64,000 bases of DNA. Origin: Chloroflexota bacterium (lineage in GTDB: Bacteria > Chloroflexota > UBA6077 > FW602-bin22 > CADDYW01). Location of the stretch: contig JADGGD010000001.1 of NCBI GenBank assembly GCA_019690095.1, forward strand, positions 1 through 64,000, in the 5' to 3' direction. This document shows, in pieces, positions 41,511-50,222 of the stretch; position 1 is the first letter of the stretch; every line of letters starts with the position of its first letter. The notes below the pieces were generated by a model. That model was not told the DNA's origin and did not search any database. It saw only the letters and a list, made by a program, of their open reading frames with translations. Position numbers and translations under genes: made by a program.

Positions 41511-42020
41511 ATGGGTGCTCTTGAGGGGTCGGTTACCGTCTACAGCACGCCGACCTGACCATGGTGCACGCGTGCGAAGGAGTTCCTTCGCCAGCACGGC
41601 ATCCCCTTTCAGGAGAGGGATGTCTCGCGTGATCCATCCGCGGCCCAGGAGCTGGTGCGCCGCAGTGGGCAGATGGGCGTGCCGGTCATCGTGGCGGGGG
41701 ACGAGGTCATCATCGGATTCGATCGATCCCGCCTTGCTCGCCTGGTAGAGCGCATGCGGGGACAGATTTCCCGTCCGCGCCTCGGCGCCCTGGTGAAGGA
41801 GATGCCGGGGAAAGGCCTTCTGGTCGGGGGAGTGCGGGAGGGGTCTCCCGCAGCGCAGGCTGGCCTGCGCCCGGGCGATCTGATCGTGACGGTGGATCGT
41901 GTGCCGGTTCGGACGATCCCTGATCTCCAGCACATGATCGGGGAGCGGCGTCCAGGGGAATCGGCACGTCTCGAGATTTACCGGGATGGTCAGCCGCTCA
42001 TACTGCAGCTCGCGTTTTAG
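41511..42020 (+). CDS. Candidate selenocysteine glutaredoxin-PDZ fusion (in-frame TGA at 41556-41558)
   Basis: Read through one TGA this is a 169-residue protein. Residues 1-80 are a glutaredoxin (YSTPT-U-PWCTRAKEF, later SGQMGVPVIVAGDEVIIGFD). The TGA takes exactly the place of the first Cys of the usual CPxC active site, giving U16-P-W-C19. Residues ~88-169 are a PDZ domain (GGVREGSPAAQAGLRPGDLI). The frame is intact on both sides, the ATG has AGAGGAAG upstream, and a 7-bp hairpin lies 22 bases after the TGA. Alternatives are a nonsense mutation or a sequence error; the exact Cys replacement and hairpin favour selenocysteine. A fragment starting after the TGA would lack the redox site. Confidence 0.7.
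41571..41598 (+). promoter_or_regulatory. SECIS-like hairpin after the in-frame TGA
   Basis: GCGAAGG (41574-41580), apical loop AGTT (41581-41584) and CCTTCGC (41585-41591) form a perfect 7-bp stem. An alternative keeps GAAGG/CCTTC and adds a lower stem CGTGC (41571-41575) with GCACG (41594-41598) below a GCCA bulge. The loop starts 22 bases after the TGA and has G in its first two bases, as in bacterial SECIS elements. Confidence 0.6.
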
Positions 42021-42247
42021 CTCGCCGGACATCCCCGTCTGCTTTCCTCTCCGCGGACTGCGCTTTCTGGAAGGCTTCTGATCCAGAGAGAACTTCCAGA
42101 TCGCTGCGCGGATAAGAGTTGTTGACATCCCGGACGCGGGCAATTCGATCGTCAATATTCCAACTGATAGCTGATCTATTTCTTACGGGAACCAGATAGT
42201 TCGTGGTCTACGCTGAACGTGGACAACGGTTCCTGCTGGAGGATGCG
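42021..42247 (+). other. Gap upstream of ftsH
   Basis: A 227-base non-coding stretch. TTGACA occurs at 42122-42127 but no matching -10 lies 16-18 bases below it, so no promoter is called. The A/T-rich part (42150-42185) may hold one. Confidence 0.3.
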
Positions 42248-44203
42248 ATGCGCCGCGTTCCTCTTAAAGGGTGGGTAATCATTCTCATCCTCGTCGCGAT
42301 CTGGAACCTGCTCTTCTATGCTCCGATTTTGACGTCGACTCAACCCCCACCAACAGTCACCCTTCCGTACAGTGCATTCGTGCAGCAAGTAGAGCAGGGG
42401 ACCGTTCAGAAGGTGATGATCAGCGGAACGACGATTACAGGTGAGTTTCGCCAGCCCGTAACCCTGGGTGCAGAGGGGAAACCGCCCCGGTCGTACCGTT
42501 ATTTCTCGACCGAGGTTCCGGCGGTCTCGGATCGGCTCCTCGCCTTGCTCGAGCAGGAGAACGTCGAGATCACCGTGCATAATCCGGAGCCGCCGCTCTG
42601 GCTCCAGGCCCTCGGCGTGCTGGCTAATATCCTGCCGTTGCTGTTCCTTCTCGGTCTCTTTGGCCTGAGTGCCTATCAGGTGCGGCAGGCACAGGGCGGG
42701 CTGGGGAACGTGTTTGGCTTCGGCAAAAGCCGGGCGCGCGTCTACACCGAAGAGCGGCCCCGGGTGACCTTTGCGGATGTCGCCGGCTGTGAGGAGGCGA
42801 AGCAGGAGCTGCAGGAGGTTATTGCCTTCCTGCGCGATCCGCAGCGGTTCCATCGCATCGGGGCACGAATCCCTCGGGGGGTTCTGCTGTCGGGGCCTCC
42901 CGGCACGGGTAAGACCCTGCTTGCGCGAGCTGTCGCCGGAGAGGCCGGCGTTCCCTTCTTCAGTATCAGCGCCACCGAGTTTGTCGAGATGTTTGTTGGC
43001 GTCGGGGCGAGCCGCGTCCGCGACCTGTTCCAGCAGGCGAAGGCGAAGGCTCCGTGCATCATCTTCATCGACGAAATCGACGCCGTTGGACGGGCGCGCG
43101 GCGGCGGGTTTGGTGCGGTCAATGACGAGCGCGAGCAGACCCTCAATCAGCTCCTGGTCGAGATGGATGGCTTCGAGACCAATCAGGACGTGATCGTTCT
43201 GGCGGCGACCAACCGTCCCGATGTTCTCGATCCGGCCCTGCTCCGGCCAGGACGGTTTGATCGTCAGGTCACCGTGGATCGGCCCGATCGCCGTGGACGT
43301 GAAGCGATTCTCCGTCTGCATACTCGGGGCAAGCCAATCGCGCCGGACGTGCGGCTCGACATCATTGCCCAGGAGACGCCGGGTCTGGCGGGCGCAGATC
43401 TGGCCAACCTGGTCAACGAGGCCGCCCTGGCCGCGGCGCGGGCGGGTAAGTCGGAGATTGGCCAGGACGAGTTCGCCGAGGCCATCGATAAGGTACTGCT
43501 GGGGGTCCGACGAGGGATTCTTCTTGATCCCGAGGAACGGCGGGGTGTGGCCTACCACGAGGCAGGGCACGCGATTGTGGCGGCGTTCACGCCAGGGGCT
43601 GATCCGATCCAAAAGGTTTCGATCATCCCACGCGGTCGGGCCCTGGGTATTACCCAGCTCGTGCCCATGGATGACAAGCATAACTACACCCGCTCGTACC
43701 TCCTGGGACGACTGGCGATCATGCTGGGCGGCCGCGCGGCCGAGGAGATCGCTCTCGGCGAGGTCACGACCGGTGCCGAGAACGATCTCAAGGAGGTTCG
43801 GCGGCTGGCGCGGAAGATGGTCACAGAGTGGGCGATGGTGCCCGGATTGCCGCCCAGCGCGCTCGAAGATAGCGACGCTCCCACATTTGCAACCCGTCCG
43901 TGGCCTAGCGAGGGGCGGGAGCACAGTGAGCAGACTGCTCGTATGATTGATGAGGCGATCGCATCGCTCGTCGGGGAGGCCTACCAGCGCGCTCGGCAGA
44001 TTCTGCTGGCCCGGCGCGCCCAGCTCGACGCGCTCGCGGAGGCCCTGCTTCGCGAGGAGACGATCGAGGGTGAGGAGATCCGGCGCCTCCTGGGGGAGGC
44101 TGTCACTGCAGAAGCGAATCCCGACGGCCGGGTGACCGCGCCGGATCTGGCAGACCTGCCGCGCGCTTCCAGTGGATCTCCATGGAGCGGAGGTGAGGCA
44201 TGA
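42248..44203 (+). CDS. ftsH: ATP-dependent zinc metalloprotease FtsH
   Basis: A 651-residue membrane protease. Membrane segments at ~9-28 and ~118-140 flank a small outer domain. The AAA domain has Walker A GPPGTGKT, Walker [12 protein letters not shown], and the second-region Arg fingers (RPGRFDRQ). The zinc site is HEAGH (437-441) with the third ligand Asp in GAENDLKEV. It degrades membrane and short-lived proteins. Start ATG 42248 has GGAGG upstream. The stop overlaps the metallophosphoesterase-BON gene start by 4 bases (ATGA). Confidence 0.96.
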   Translation: MRRVPLKGWVIILILVAIWNLLFYAPILTSTQPPPTVTLPYSAFVQQVEQGTVQKVMISGTTITGEFRQPVTLGAEGKPPRSYRYFSTEVPAVSDRLLALLEQENVEITVHNPEPPLWLQALGVLANILPLLFLLGLFGLSAYQVRQAQGGLGNVFGFGKSRARVYTEERPRVTFADVAGCEEAKQELQEVIAFLRDPQRFHRIGARIPRGVLLSGPPGTGKTLLARAVAGEAGVPFFSISATEFVEMFVGVGASRVRDLFQQAKAKAPCIIFIDEIDAVGRARGGGFGAVNDEREQTLNQLLVEMDGFETNQDVIVLAATNRPDVLDPALLRPGRFDRQVTVDRPDRRGREAILRLHTRGKPIAPDVRLDIIAQETPGLAGADLANLVNEAALAAARAGKSEIGQDEFAEAIDKVLLGVRRGILLDPEERRGVAYHEAGHAIVAAFTPGADPIQKVSIIPRGRALGITQLVPMDDKHNYTRSYLLGRLAIMLGGRAAEEIALGEVTTGAENDLKEVRRLARKMVTEWAMVPGLPPSALEDSDAPTFATRPWPSEGREHSEQTARMIDEAIASLVGEAYQRARQILLARRAQLDALAEALLREETIEGEEIRRLLGEAVTAEANPDGRVTAPDLADLPRASSGSPWSGGEA

Positions 44204-45414
44204 AAATCCTGGCAATTGCAGATATTGCCGGCCGTGTCGATCTTCTTGACCGGCTGGTGAGCGAGGTGCGTGAGACGGGTATTGAGGCGGTCTTCTTTGT
44301 CGGCAATGCGCTGACCGGTGGAGCCCGGCTGGACGAATGGATGCGCTCGCAGGTTGATGGGCGTCCGCCGCGCTACCACCTGGCCGAGCTCGAAAGCCAG
44401 GAGCGCCAGGACGCCCAGACCCTCGATGAGATCCTCGATCTCCTGGGGCGCTTCGGCGTGCCGGTTCGGCTCGTCCCGGGTGATCTCGATGCACCGGAGC
44501 GCCTGTTCGTCCAGGCCGTGCGCAATCACGAGCTGATCACGCCGGATGTTGTCTGCGTCCATCGCTCGTTCACGCTGGGCCCGCGCAACTATGCTGTCGC
44601 TGGCTTTGGCGGGCTGATAGATGACGGTGCGCGCGAGCATACGCTGGTCCTGCGCTATCCCTCCTGGGAGGCCAAGGCCGGTCTGGATTTTGTTCGGCGC
44701 CTTGAACGCGATCTGATTCTCCTCTTCCATACGCCGCCGCGATTTGGATCACTTGATCGCCACGATGGGGCGTTGGTTGGCTCGCCAACCATCGAGGAGA
44801 TCATTCATACCTACGATCCACACCTCGTCGTCTGTGGCCACGCGGCCAATGGGCAGGGCGCGACGGTTGTCGGCCGGACCCTTGTCGTGAACCCCGGTCC
44901 GCTGTGCTACGGCGCGTATGCGCTCATTGACCTCGCCTCTCGGGACGTGGAGTTTCGCCGCCTTGAAGGCGGTGGGCCCGCACAGTCGGAAGCCGATCGC
45001 GCCCTCCAGCGGCAGATCGAGCAGGCGCTGGAGGAGGAAGCAGTCACGCGCGGCTCCGGGATTAGCGTCGTCGTGCGTGATGGCATCGCGCGTCTCTTCG
45101 GCACGGTTCGTTCGATCGCGGTCAAGGCCAGGGCCCACGAGGTGGCCCGCTCGGTTCACGGTGTTCGCGAGGTCGAGAATGTCCTGACAGCCGACAGTAC
45201 GCTCGCCGCGCAGATCACCGCGCGGCTGGCCAGCGACCCACGCACGGCCCTGGCGACGATCGACGTGACATCAGTTGGCGGTGAGGTAACCCTTTCTGGC
45301 ACAGTCGAGTCGCCGGGGATCCGTGAAGCGGCCGAGCTGATCGCCCGCTCGGTGCCGGGGGTGAAGCTCGTAATCAACGAGCTTAAGGTCGCCGCTCGCG
45401 CTTCCAGTTCATAA
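44200..45414 (+). CDS. Metallophosphoesterase-like protein fused to two BON domains
   Basis: A 404-residue protein. Residues ~1-255 have the calcineurin-like fold with altered metal motifs: DIAG for DxHG, GNALTGG for GDxxD, PGDLDAPE for GNHD, then LFHTPPR and [11 protein letters not shown], which are better kept. Two BON domains follow (~275-338 and ~345-400: [13 protein letters not shown] and [14 protein letters not shown]), each ending in a VxGVxxVxN-like pattern. BON domains usually bind membranes or lipids. Its start is coupled to ftsH (ATGA). The phosphatase may be partly degraded or act on an unusual substrate. Confidence 0.75.
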   Translation: MKILAIADIAGRVDLLDRLVSEVRETGIEAVFFVGNALTGGARLDEWMRSQVDGRPPRYHLAELESQERQDAQTLDEILDLLGRFGVPVRLVPGDLDAPERLFVQAVRNHELITPDVVCVHRSFTLGPRNYAVAGFGGLIDDGAREHTLVLRYPSWEAKAGLDFVRRLERDLILLFHTPPRFGSLDRHDGALVGSPTIEEIIHTYDPHLVVCGHAANGQGATVVGRTLVVNPGPLCYGAYALIDLASRDVEFRRLEGGGPAQSEADRALQRQIEQALEEEAVTRGSGISVVVRDGIARLFGTVRSIAVKARAHEVARSVHGVREVENVLTADSTLAAQITARLASDPRTALATIDVTSVGGEVTLSGTVESPGIREAAELIARSVPGVKLVINELKVAARASSS

Positions 45415-45456
45415 ATTGATCGGTGCAGGCGGCTGTCAGGGAAGACAGCTGTCACA

Positions 45457-45499
45457 GATGGCCTGGAAGGCCGTCTTTCTCCCTGCCTTCCAGGCCATC
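45457..45499 (+). terminator. 15-bp perfect inverted repeat after the BON gene
   Basis: GATGGCCTGGAAGGC (45457-45471) and GCCTTCCAGGCCATC (45485-45499) with a 13-base loop of pyrimidine-rich sequence. It lies 43 bases after the stop and may terminate or protect the ftsH-BON message; there is no T-tract. Confidence 0.6.
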
Positions 45500-45602
45500 G
45501 TGATATTCTGGTCACGCATGCGCGACAAACCGGACGCCGGCGGCCGATGGGAGGAAGCGAGCAGCGACCGCCAGAGGGCATCGCGTCTTCGCGGCCGTCT
45601 GG

Positions 45603-45800
45603 GTGGCGGCCGATCGGCGCGATATCTTCGAGCGTCCGGCTGCGCTGGTGGTCAGCCGCTCCACGCGGGACGACCAGCGCCCGTGCGGCAAGAGGAGCGC
45701 CGCCATCGTCCGGACGAGGTGGGGCTACCCCATCCCGGACCACTGGGGGAAGGTGATCGGATCGGAGCACGTGCCTCCGTCCGACCACCGATCATCGTGA
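45603..45800 (+). pseudogene. Possible small or decayed reading frame
   Basis: A frame of 65 codons from a GTG at 45603 to TGA at 45800, with coding-like third-position GC. Protein-like stretches include VAADRRDIFERPAALVVSRS and IVRTRWGYPIPDHWGK. The same bias extends upstream to ~45570 without any start codon, so this could be a 5'-truncated gene remnant. No family recognised. Confidence 0.25.
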
Positions 45801-46016
45801 TCAGGATAGGGCCTGGAGCGGGCGGCGCAGCGATCCTCACCCGCGTATCGCCAGTGTACCCCATCTGTGTTAGAGCGTGGTGAGAAGCTTGTAAGAGATA
45901 TGTTCAGCCCCTCCCTATCGTCCACCCTCCCCATCACCTATCTCATCCTTCGCTGGAGGCTGGCGCGCGGCCCGGGGCGAGACGAATGACTGCCCCGGTA
46001 CGGGTAGACACAGCCC

Positions 46017-46856
46017 TCACAGCCAGGCCGTCTTGATTTGAACAGTTGCCGACTCCTGTGGGGTGATCGATTGGGGAGCCAGGAAGACCTCGCGGGCGGT
46101 CCAGACGCCGTCTGGGTGTACATCGCCTACGATAACCCAGCCGTCTGAACAGCCGTAGTTGATCCGCTCCCCGTTGATGCCAGCCGTTGCGCCAGTGAAG
46201 AAATTGCATACAGTTCCATCGGCAAGCTGGAGAAACCACGGTCGCGGTGGGACCGGTACTATCTCGGCCGGAGGAAGCGGCTTCTCCAGTACCAGGCGCA
46301 CGATCGAGCCAGGGTCGAGTGGATCGCGGACGCAGGTCACGGCCGTCTGATCACCGGACACGGCGAAGCACGGATCATAGATCACGTTGCCCGCGCTGCA
46401 GCGCCAGGCATCGGTGCGAGGCGCGGCGATCGAGCTGGCGAAGCAGGAGCCAGAGGTCTGGTGGCTGGCCGAAGCAGGAGGGACAAAGTGCACGACCGCA
46501 GTCGCGGCTACGGACGCGCGCTTTTCCCAGGGGAATCGGCTCGAGTTCAGCCGCTCCTGCAGGCCGAAGGGACCATTGATCCAGGTGCGGTACCCGTTGG
46601 TGAAAGCGGTGTAGTTATCCATCTTTCGCCAGACGAGCAGGCCGTTCGTGGTGTGCTGGACGGCGTCGCCGTTTGCGGTATGGCTCTCGTTATCGACGCA
46701 CGCGCCTACGATTGAAGGGATCAGATCGTGGAGGGTCTTGAAGCCGAGAACAAACCGGCAGGAAGCCGTCTGTTCCATGGGTGCCGCGGCTACTGCCGGC
46801 GTCAGTGCCGCCAGGGCCATTGTGATGCCCATCAGAATCCGCACGAGGTAGCGCAT
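46017..46856 (-). CDS. Secreted Cys-containing protein of unknown function
   Basis: A 279-residue exported protein with a signal peptide (~4-23, cut near AVAAAP). Residues ~30-105 hold a domain with LGFKTLHDLIPSIVGACVD, HTTNGLLVWRKMDN and FTNGYRTWINGPFGLQ; a second half carries several Cys (CFASS, WRCSAG, DPCFAV, TCVRDP) and DGTVCNFFTGATAGINGE. I know the first segment as a recurrent secreted module of actinobacteria and Chloroflexota but cannot give a function. Start at the ATG 46856 follows GGGAGAG. Transcribed alone on the minus strand. Confidence 0.75.
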   Translation of the reverse strand: MRYLVRILMGITMALAALTPAVAAAPMEQTASCRFVLGFKTLHDLIPSIVGACVDNESHTANGDAVQHTTNGLLVWRKMDNYTAFTNGYRTWINGPFGLQERLNSSRFPWEKRASVAATAVVHFVPPASASHQTSGSCFASSIAAPRTDAWRCSAGNVIYDPCFAVSGDQTAVTCVRDPLDPGSIVRLVLEKPLPPAEIVPVPPRPWFLQLADGTVCNFFTGATAGINGERINYGCSDGWVIVGDVHPDGVWTAREVFLAPQSITPQESATVQIKTAWL

Positions 46857-47012
46857 CATCTCTCCCACTGGACCAATAAAACTCCGTGTCTGGCCGGAAG
46901 AGGCGCGATGCCGCCGCTCCCCCAGCCAGTCGGCAGGAAGTGTGCCCTTGCTGCCCCGAGATCTAAAACGCTTGTGTGGGCTCGGCGGTCACGACTGCAG
47001 TCCCCATACGGC

Positions 47013-48077
47013 CTAATGAAGTCGCCGCATGCGTGTCACTGCTGACGCGGTTGTCCGGGCGGCCAGGGCGTCCGCGAGGATCTCCAGGTGGTGGCGGCTC
47101 GACATCGGCGTGGGCGGCGTCGCCGGGGGAAGCCAGACGTGCTGCAGGGCCTCCGTTGTCGGCACCAGTGTGCCCCCTGTGGGGGAGCAGAGGAAGGCAT
47201 GGGTAATCAATCCCCGGGGCTGCCCGCGGTACGTGCGCGGGCGGGCGTAGATCCCGACCAGGCGATCGATCGCGATCTCCAGCCCGGTCTCCTCGCGCAC
47301 CTCGCGGATGACCGCCTCATCGGGCGCCTCGTCGGCATCGATGAAGCCGGCCGGGAGGTTCCAGCCGTGCCCGTCCGCGCGCTCACTGAACAGGACGTGA
47401 TCACCGTCCATCACGACCGCAACCACGCCGACCAGGGGTGTGAATAGGGTTGTCTGTGCGAGTATGCCCAGCCAGGGGTGCTGTGGATCTTGGGCCTCTG
47501 TCTGATCGACCGCCGCCGCGCGGACCTCGAATCCAGCCCGCTCGAGGTACAGCTCCAGCTCGTAGCGCCCGAAGTAGGTGATGCGGCGGGGCGTACCGGG
47601 GCCGTAGATGCCGTCAGTTATCTCTTCTCCCTCGCCCAGCTTCACGGTCAGCCCGAGATAGCCGTGGCCAAGCAGACGGCGAAAGGACGCCAGTACATCC
47701 GGCACCTCGGATCGCGATAGGTGGAGGAGTGCGGCGCAGCACCAGATACCGTCAAACGAGGATGGCGGGAAAGCCAGATGACGAAGATCCGCCCGTTGGA
47801 AGTCAACACCGGGCACGCGGCGGCGGGCCTCGGCAAGCATCCCGTCAGACAGATCGACGCCGATGACCTGGAATCCCTGCTCGTGGAACCACTTGCTATC
47901 GCGCCCGGGGCCGCAGCCGGCATCAAGGATGCGAAAACGGTTGGGCGGTGCCCGCTCGACGATAGCACGTGCAAAGGCCGCGCGCCGCTCTGCGAGCTCA
48001 GGGGATATGGTGTCGAATGTACGTTCCGCGAACGTGCTCGCGATGCGGTCGTAGGTCGCGATGGTGGGATCATCCAT
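47013..48077 (-). CDS. SAM methyltransferase-Nudix hydrolase fusion
   Basis: A 354-residue two-domain protein. Residues ~1-200 are a class I methyltransferase with ILDAGCGPGRDSKWF, VIGVDLSDGM and FDGIWCCAALLHL. Residues ~215-335 are a Nudix hydrolase: GWNLPAGFIDADEAPDEA, then REVREETGLEI gives the Nudix box. Nudix enzymes cut nucleoside diphosphate-linked compounds, so the pair may process a methylated nucleotide or coenzyme; this is inference. Start ATG 48077 has AAGGAGA upstream. Two further ATGs upstream are possible. Confidence 0.82.
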   Translation of the reverse strand: MDDPTIATYDRIASTFAERTFDTISPELAERRAAFARAIVERAPPNRFRILDAGCGPGRDSKWFHEQGFQVIGVDLSDGMLAEARRRVPGVDFQRADLRHLAFPPSSFDGIWCCAALLHLSRSEVPDVLASFRRLLGHGYLGLTVKLGEGEEITDGIYGPGTPRRITYFGRYELELYLERAGFEVRAAAVDQTEAQDPQHPWLGILAQTTLFTPLVGVVAVVMDGDHVLFSERADGHGWNLPAGFIDADEAPDEAVIREVREETGLEIAIDRLVGIYARPRTYRGQPRGLITHAFLCSPTGGTLVPTTEALQHVWLPPATPPTPMSSRHHLEILADALAARTTASAVTRMRRLH

Positions 48078-48248
48078 CGTCCGCGGGTTCTCCTTCCCCT
48101 GCATCATCCAATATTCGGGCCGATCAGCTTCCGGCACGTCAGGAGCGCGGTTGCCTCACCCGGCAGCGCATGCACACGTCAGCGGCCGTCCCGAAAGCCC
48201 ATTCCGCTTCATGGGATATTCTACGCTGATAAGGCAGGAAATCCACTT

Positions 48249-48280
48249 GGGCAGAGAGAAGTATGGGCAGGGGGAAGTAT
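48249..48280. repeat. Near-exact 16-bp tandem repeat
   Basis: GGGCAGAGAGAAGTAT and GGGCAGGGGGAAGTAT lie head to tail (48249-48264, 48265-48280), differing at two positions. They are in the 244-base gap between the fusion gene and the ABC ATPase gene. Possible operator. Confidence 0.45.
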
Positions 48281-48321
48281 CAGGCCGTGAAGGATCGCAC
48301 AGTGACGATAACAGGCAGTGA

Positions 48322-49404
48322 TCAAGCCAATGGATCAGCCCTCTCCTGTTCCGGGAAAGCTCGGGTGGCATCGATTGACCGGGAGGGTGGCGTCTGCCAG
48401 CGCTGGTACAGCGCCGCGATCACGTCGTCGATCGGAACGCGGTGAGTTTCGACATCCAGGATGCGCGTCTGCGCCGCGGCCTGGTCGAGGAGGGCGGCGA
48501 TGCTCACTGCGGCCGCATCGAAGACGTACTCGTGGCGTCCGTTCTGACTGTGAAGCCATACGGCGCCCTCCAGGAGAGGGGGATGGTCCGTGATCGTCTC
48601 GATGAGGAGATGGCGGCGATCACCGAGAGCACGGCGAAGGCGGGCAAAGTCGCCGTCGAAGGCGATGGATCCGCGATGAATCAGCACGATGCGCCCGGCC
48701 AGCCGTTCCAGGTCATCCATATCATGGCTCGTCACGACGACAGTAACGCGGCGCTCGCGGTTCAGTTGCTGGATGAAGCCCAGGATCTGGCGCTTCGCCA
48801 GTACATCAAGCCCGATGGTCGGCTCGTCGAGGAAAAGCAGTTCAGGCTCGTGGAGAAGGGCCAGGCCAAGCTCAGCGCGCATTCGCTGTCCCAGGCTCAG
48901 CTCGCGTGCAAGGGTCTGGTAGAAGTCATCCAGGCCAAGGATCTCGCGGAGAAAGCCGAGAGTGCGGTGGTAACGCTCAGAAGGGATATCCCACACGACG
49001 CGCTTCCACTCGAAGCTGGCGGCCACCGAGTGGTCCCACCACAGCTCGGTGCGCTGGCCGAAGACGACCCCGATGCGCTGCACGTAGGGAATGCGATCGC
49101 GGATGGGGTCCATACCGAGCACGCGGATGCGCCCGGCATCCGGCGCGAGCAGGCCGGTGAGGAGCTTGATCGTTGTGCTCTTACCAGCGCCGTTCGGACC
49201 GGCGTAGGCGACGATCTCACCGCGTTGGATCGTCAGGCTAATGCCGCGCAGTGCCTCAACCCGGCGGACCTGCGGGTGGAGAAGGCCGCGGATGATGTCG
49301 CGGAGCCGACCGGCCCGCTGGATCTGATGGTATACCTTCCAGACGTTTGACAGCTCAACGACGATGTCCGAATGACAGGTAGCGCTGGGAACCAACGCGT
49401 CCAT
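48322..49404 (-). CDS. ABC exporter ATP-binding protein
   Basis: A 360-residue ATPase of the NatA/YcbN-like ABC-2 exporter group. Walker A GPNGAGKST, signature ELSLGQRMRAELG, Walker B LLFLDEPTIGLD, and a ~110-residue C-terminal extension after the core. HPQVRRVEALRGISL before Walker A is typical of this group, which works with DUF990-type permeases. It overlaps the downstream-numbered permease gene by 50 bases, so the three exporter genes form one unit. Substrate unknown. Confidence 0.9.
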   Translation of the reverse strand: MDALVPSATCHSDIVVELSNVWKVYHQIQRAGRLRDIIRGLLHPQVRRVEALRGISLTIQRGEIVAYAGPNGAGKSTTIKLLTGLLAPDAGRIRVLGMDPIRDRIPYVQRIGVVFGQRTELWWDHSVAASFEWKRVVWDIPSERYHRTLGFLREILGLDDFYQTLARELSLGQRMRAELGLALLHEPELLFLDEPTIGLDVLAKRQILGFIQQLNRERRVTVVVTSHDMDDLERLAGRIVLIHRGSIAFDGDFARLRRALGDRRHLLIETITDHPPLLEGAVWLHSQNGRHEYVFDAAAVSIAALLDQAAAQTRILDVETHRVPIDDVIAALYQRWQTPPSRSIDATRAFPEQERADPLA

Positions 49405-50197
49405 AGTGCATCAGCCCTCGGTAAAAGACAATGACCGCGAGGCCGCTCAGGAGGACTGCGGCGAGAGGGGTCACGGCCGGTGCGTACGGCGCCGGGTCGA
49501 TCCCGAGGAGGGCGCGGCACGGATACCAGGCGACGAAGCCGGTGGGAAGCACCGTGAGCAAACCTCCCAGCCAGACCGGCCCGAGCCCGTCGAGAGGGAA
49601 CGGGGAGATCTCGCGCATGATGCTCATGGCCGCGCTACTGATCTCCTCTGCCGCTCGTGGTGCCCAGTAGGCCACGCTTCCCCAGAGAAAAGAGAACGCC
49701 AGGGTGATCGCACAGGAAGCGAGCAGATTGATTACGGCCAGGCCGAGCCACAGGGCGGTCGGGTGGAGGGCAAGCTGTCTGGCCGCCCAGAGCACCAGCG
49801 CGATCCCCGGGACGAGCGCCATCGCGCCCGAGAAGGGGATGAATCCCTCGGTCAGGAGGGTGAGCCAGACCGGGTGCGGTTGGATCAAAACGTGATCGAG
49901 CTGGCCGCGCCCGATTCGCCGGCTGATGATCGCGACGTTGAATCCGAAGAACATGTCCTGGACGGCCCGGACGAGCAGGGCATAGCCGAGCATAAAGACC
50001 ACGCGCGGCTCCGACCAGGGACCGATGCCCTCGAAACGCGCGGCAAGCAGGAAGGTCGTCGCAATCGTGCCGAGCGCCAGTAGCATATCGGAGACAAAGT
50101 AGGTAAGAAAGAAGCCGGGCTGACGCGTGATCCAGACCAGGTCCATCCAGGCAAACAGACGCCAGTGGCGCAGGATCGTGCGCAGGGTCCTTCCCAT
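49355..50197 (-). CDS. ABC-2 family exporter permease (first subunit type)
   Basis: A 280-residue protein with six membrane segments, of the DUF990 (PF06182) ABC-2 permease family: FFLTYFVSDMLLALGTI, QDMFFGFNVAIISRRIGRGQLDHVLIQP (in part) and the late LPTGFVAWYPCRALLG. Start ATG 50197 is chosen because GGGAG lies 7 bases upstream. It pairs with the second permease (50223-51101) and the ATPase. Confidence 0.88.
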   Translation of the reverse strand: MGRTLRTILRHWRLFAWMDLVWITRQPGFFLTYFVSDMLLALGTIATTFLLAARFEGIGPWSEPRVVFMLGYALLVRAVQDMFFGFNVAIISRRIGRGQLDHVLIQPHPVWLTLLTEGFIPFSGAMALVPGIALVLWAARQLALHPTALWLGLAVINLLASCAITLAFSFLWGSVAYWAPRAAEEISSAAMSIMREISPFPLDGLGPVWLGGLLTVLPTGFVAWYPCRALLGIDPAPYAPAVTPLAAVLLSGLAVIVFYRGLMHYGRVGSQRYLSFGHRR

Positions 50198-50222
50198 CGG
50201 CTCACTCCCTATACCCATCGGC

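Larger units (their letters stand above)
45415..46016. other. 602-base region without a confident gene
   Basis: After the BON gene there are two hairpins: GCTGTC-N6-GACAGC near 45432-45449 and a 15-bp perfect inverted repeat at 45457-45499. A frame from about 45570 to 45800 shows strong GC bias at third positions and ends DHWGKVIGSEHVPPSDHRSS, but has only a GTG at 45603 as start and no recognised relatives. The rest to 46016 shows nothing. Confidence 0.45.

Noticed and set aside
41511-42020. Calling the glutaredoxin-PDZ gene a pseudogene because of its stop codon
   Set aside because: A single TGA at exactly the catalytic Cys, with both flanks intact and a hairpin at SECIS distance, is better explained by selenocysteine, although the pseudogene reading stays open without selAB/C/D data.
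42122-42127. TTGACA upstream of ftsH as a promoter
   Set aside because: No acceptable -10 lies 16-18 bases downstream.
42176-44494. A 772-codon minus-strand frame opposite ftsH
   Set aside because: It is the antisense of a clear FtsH gene and has an Arg/His/Pro-rich shadow composition.
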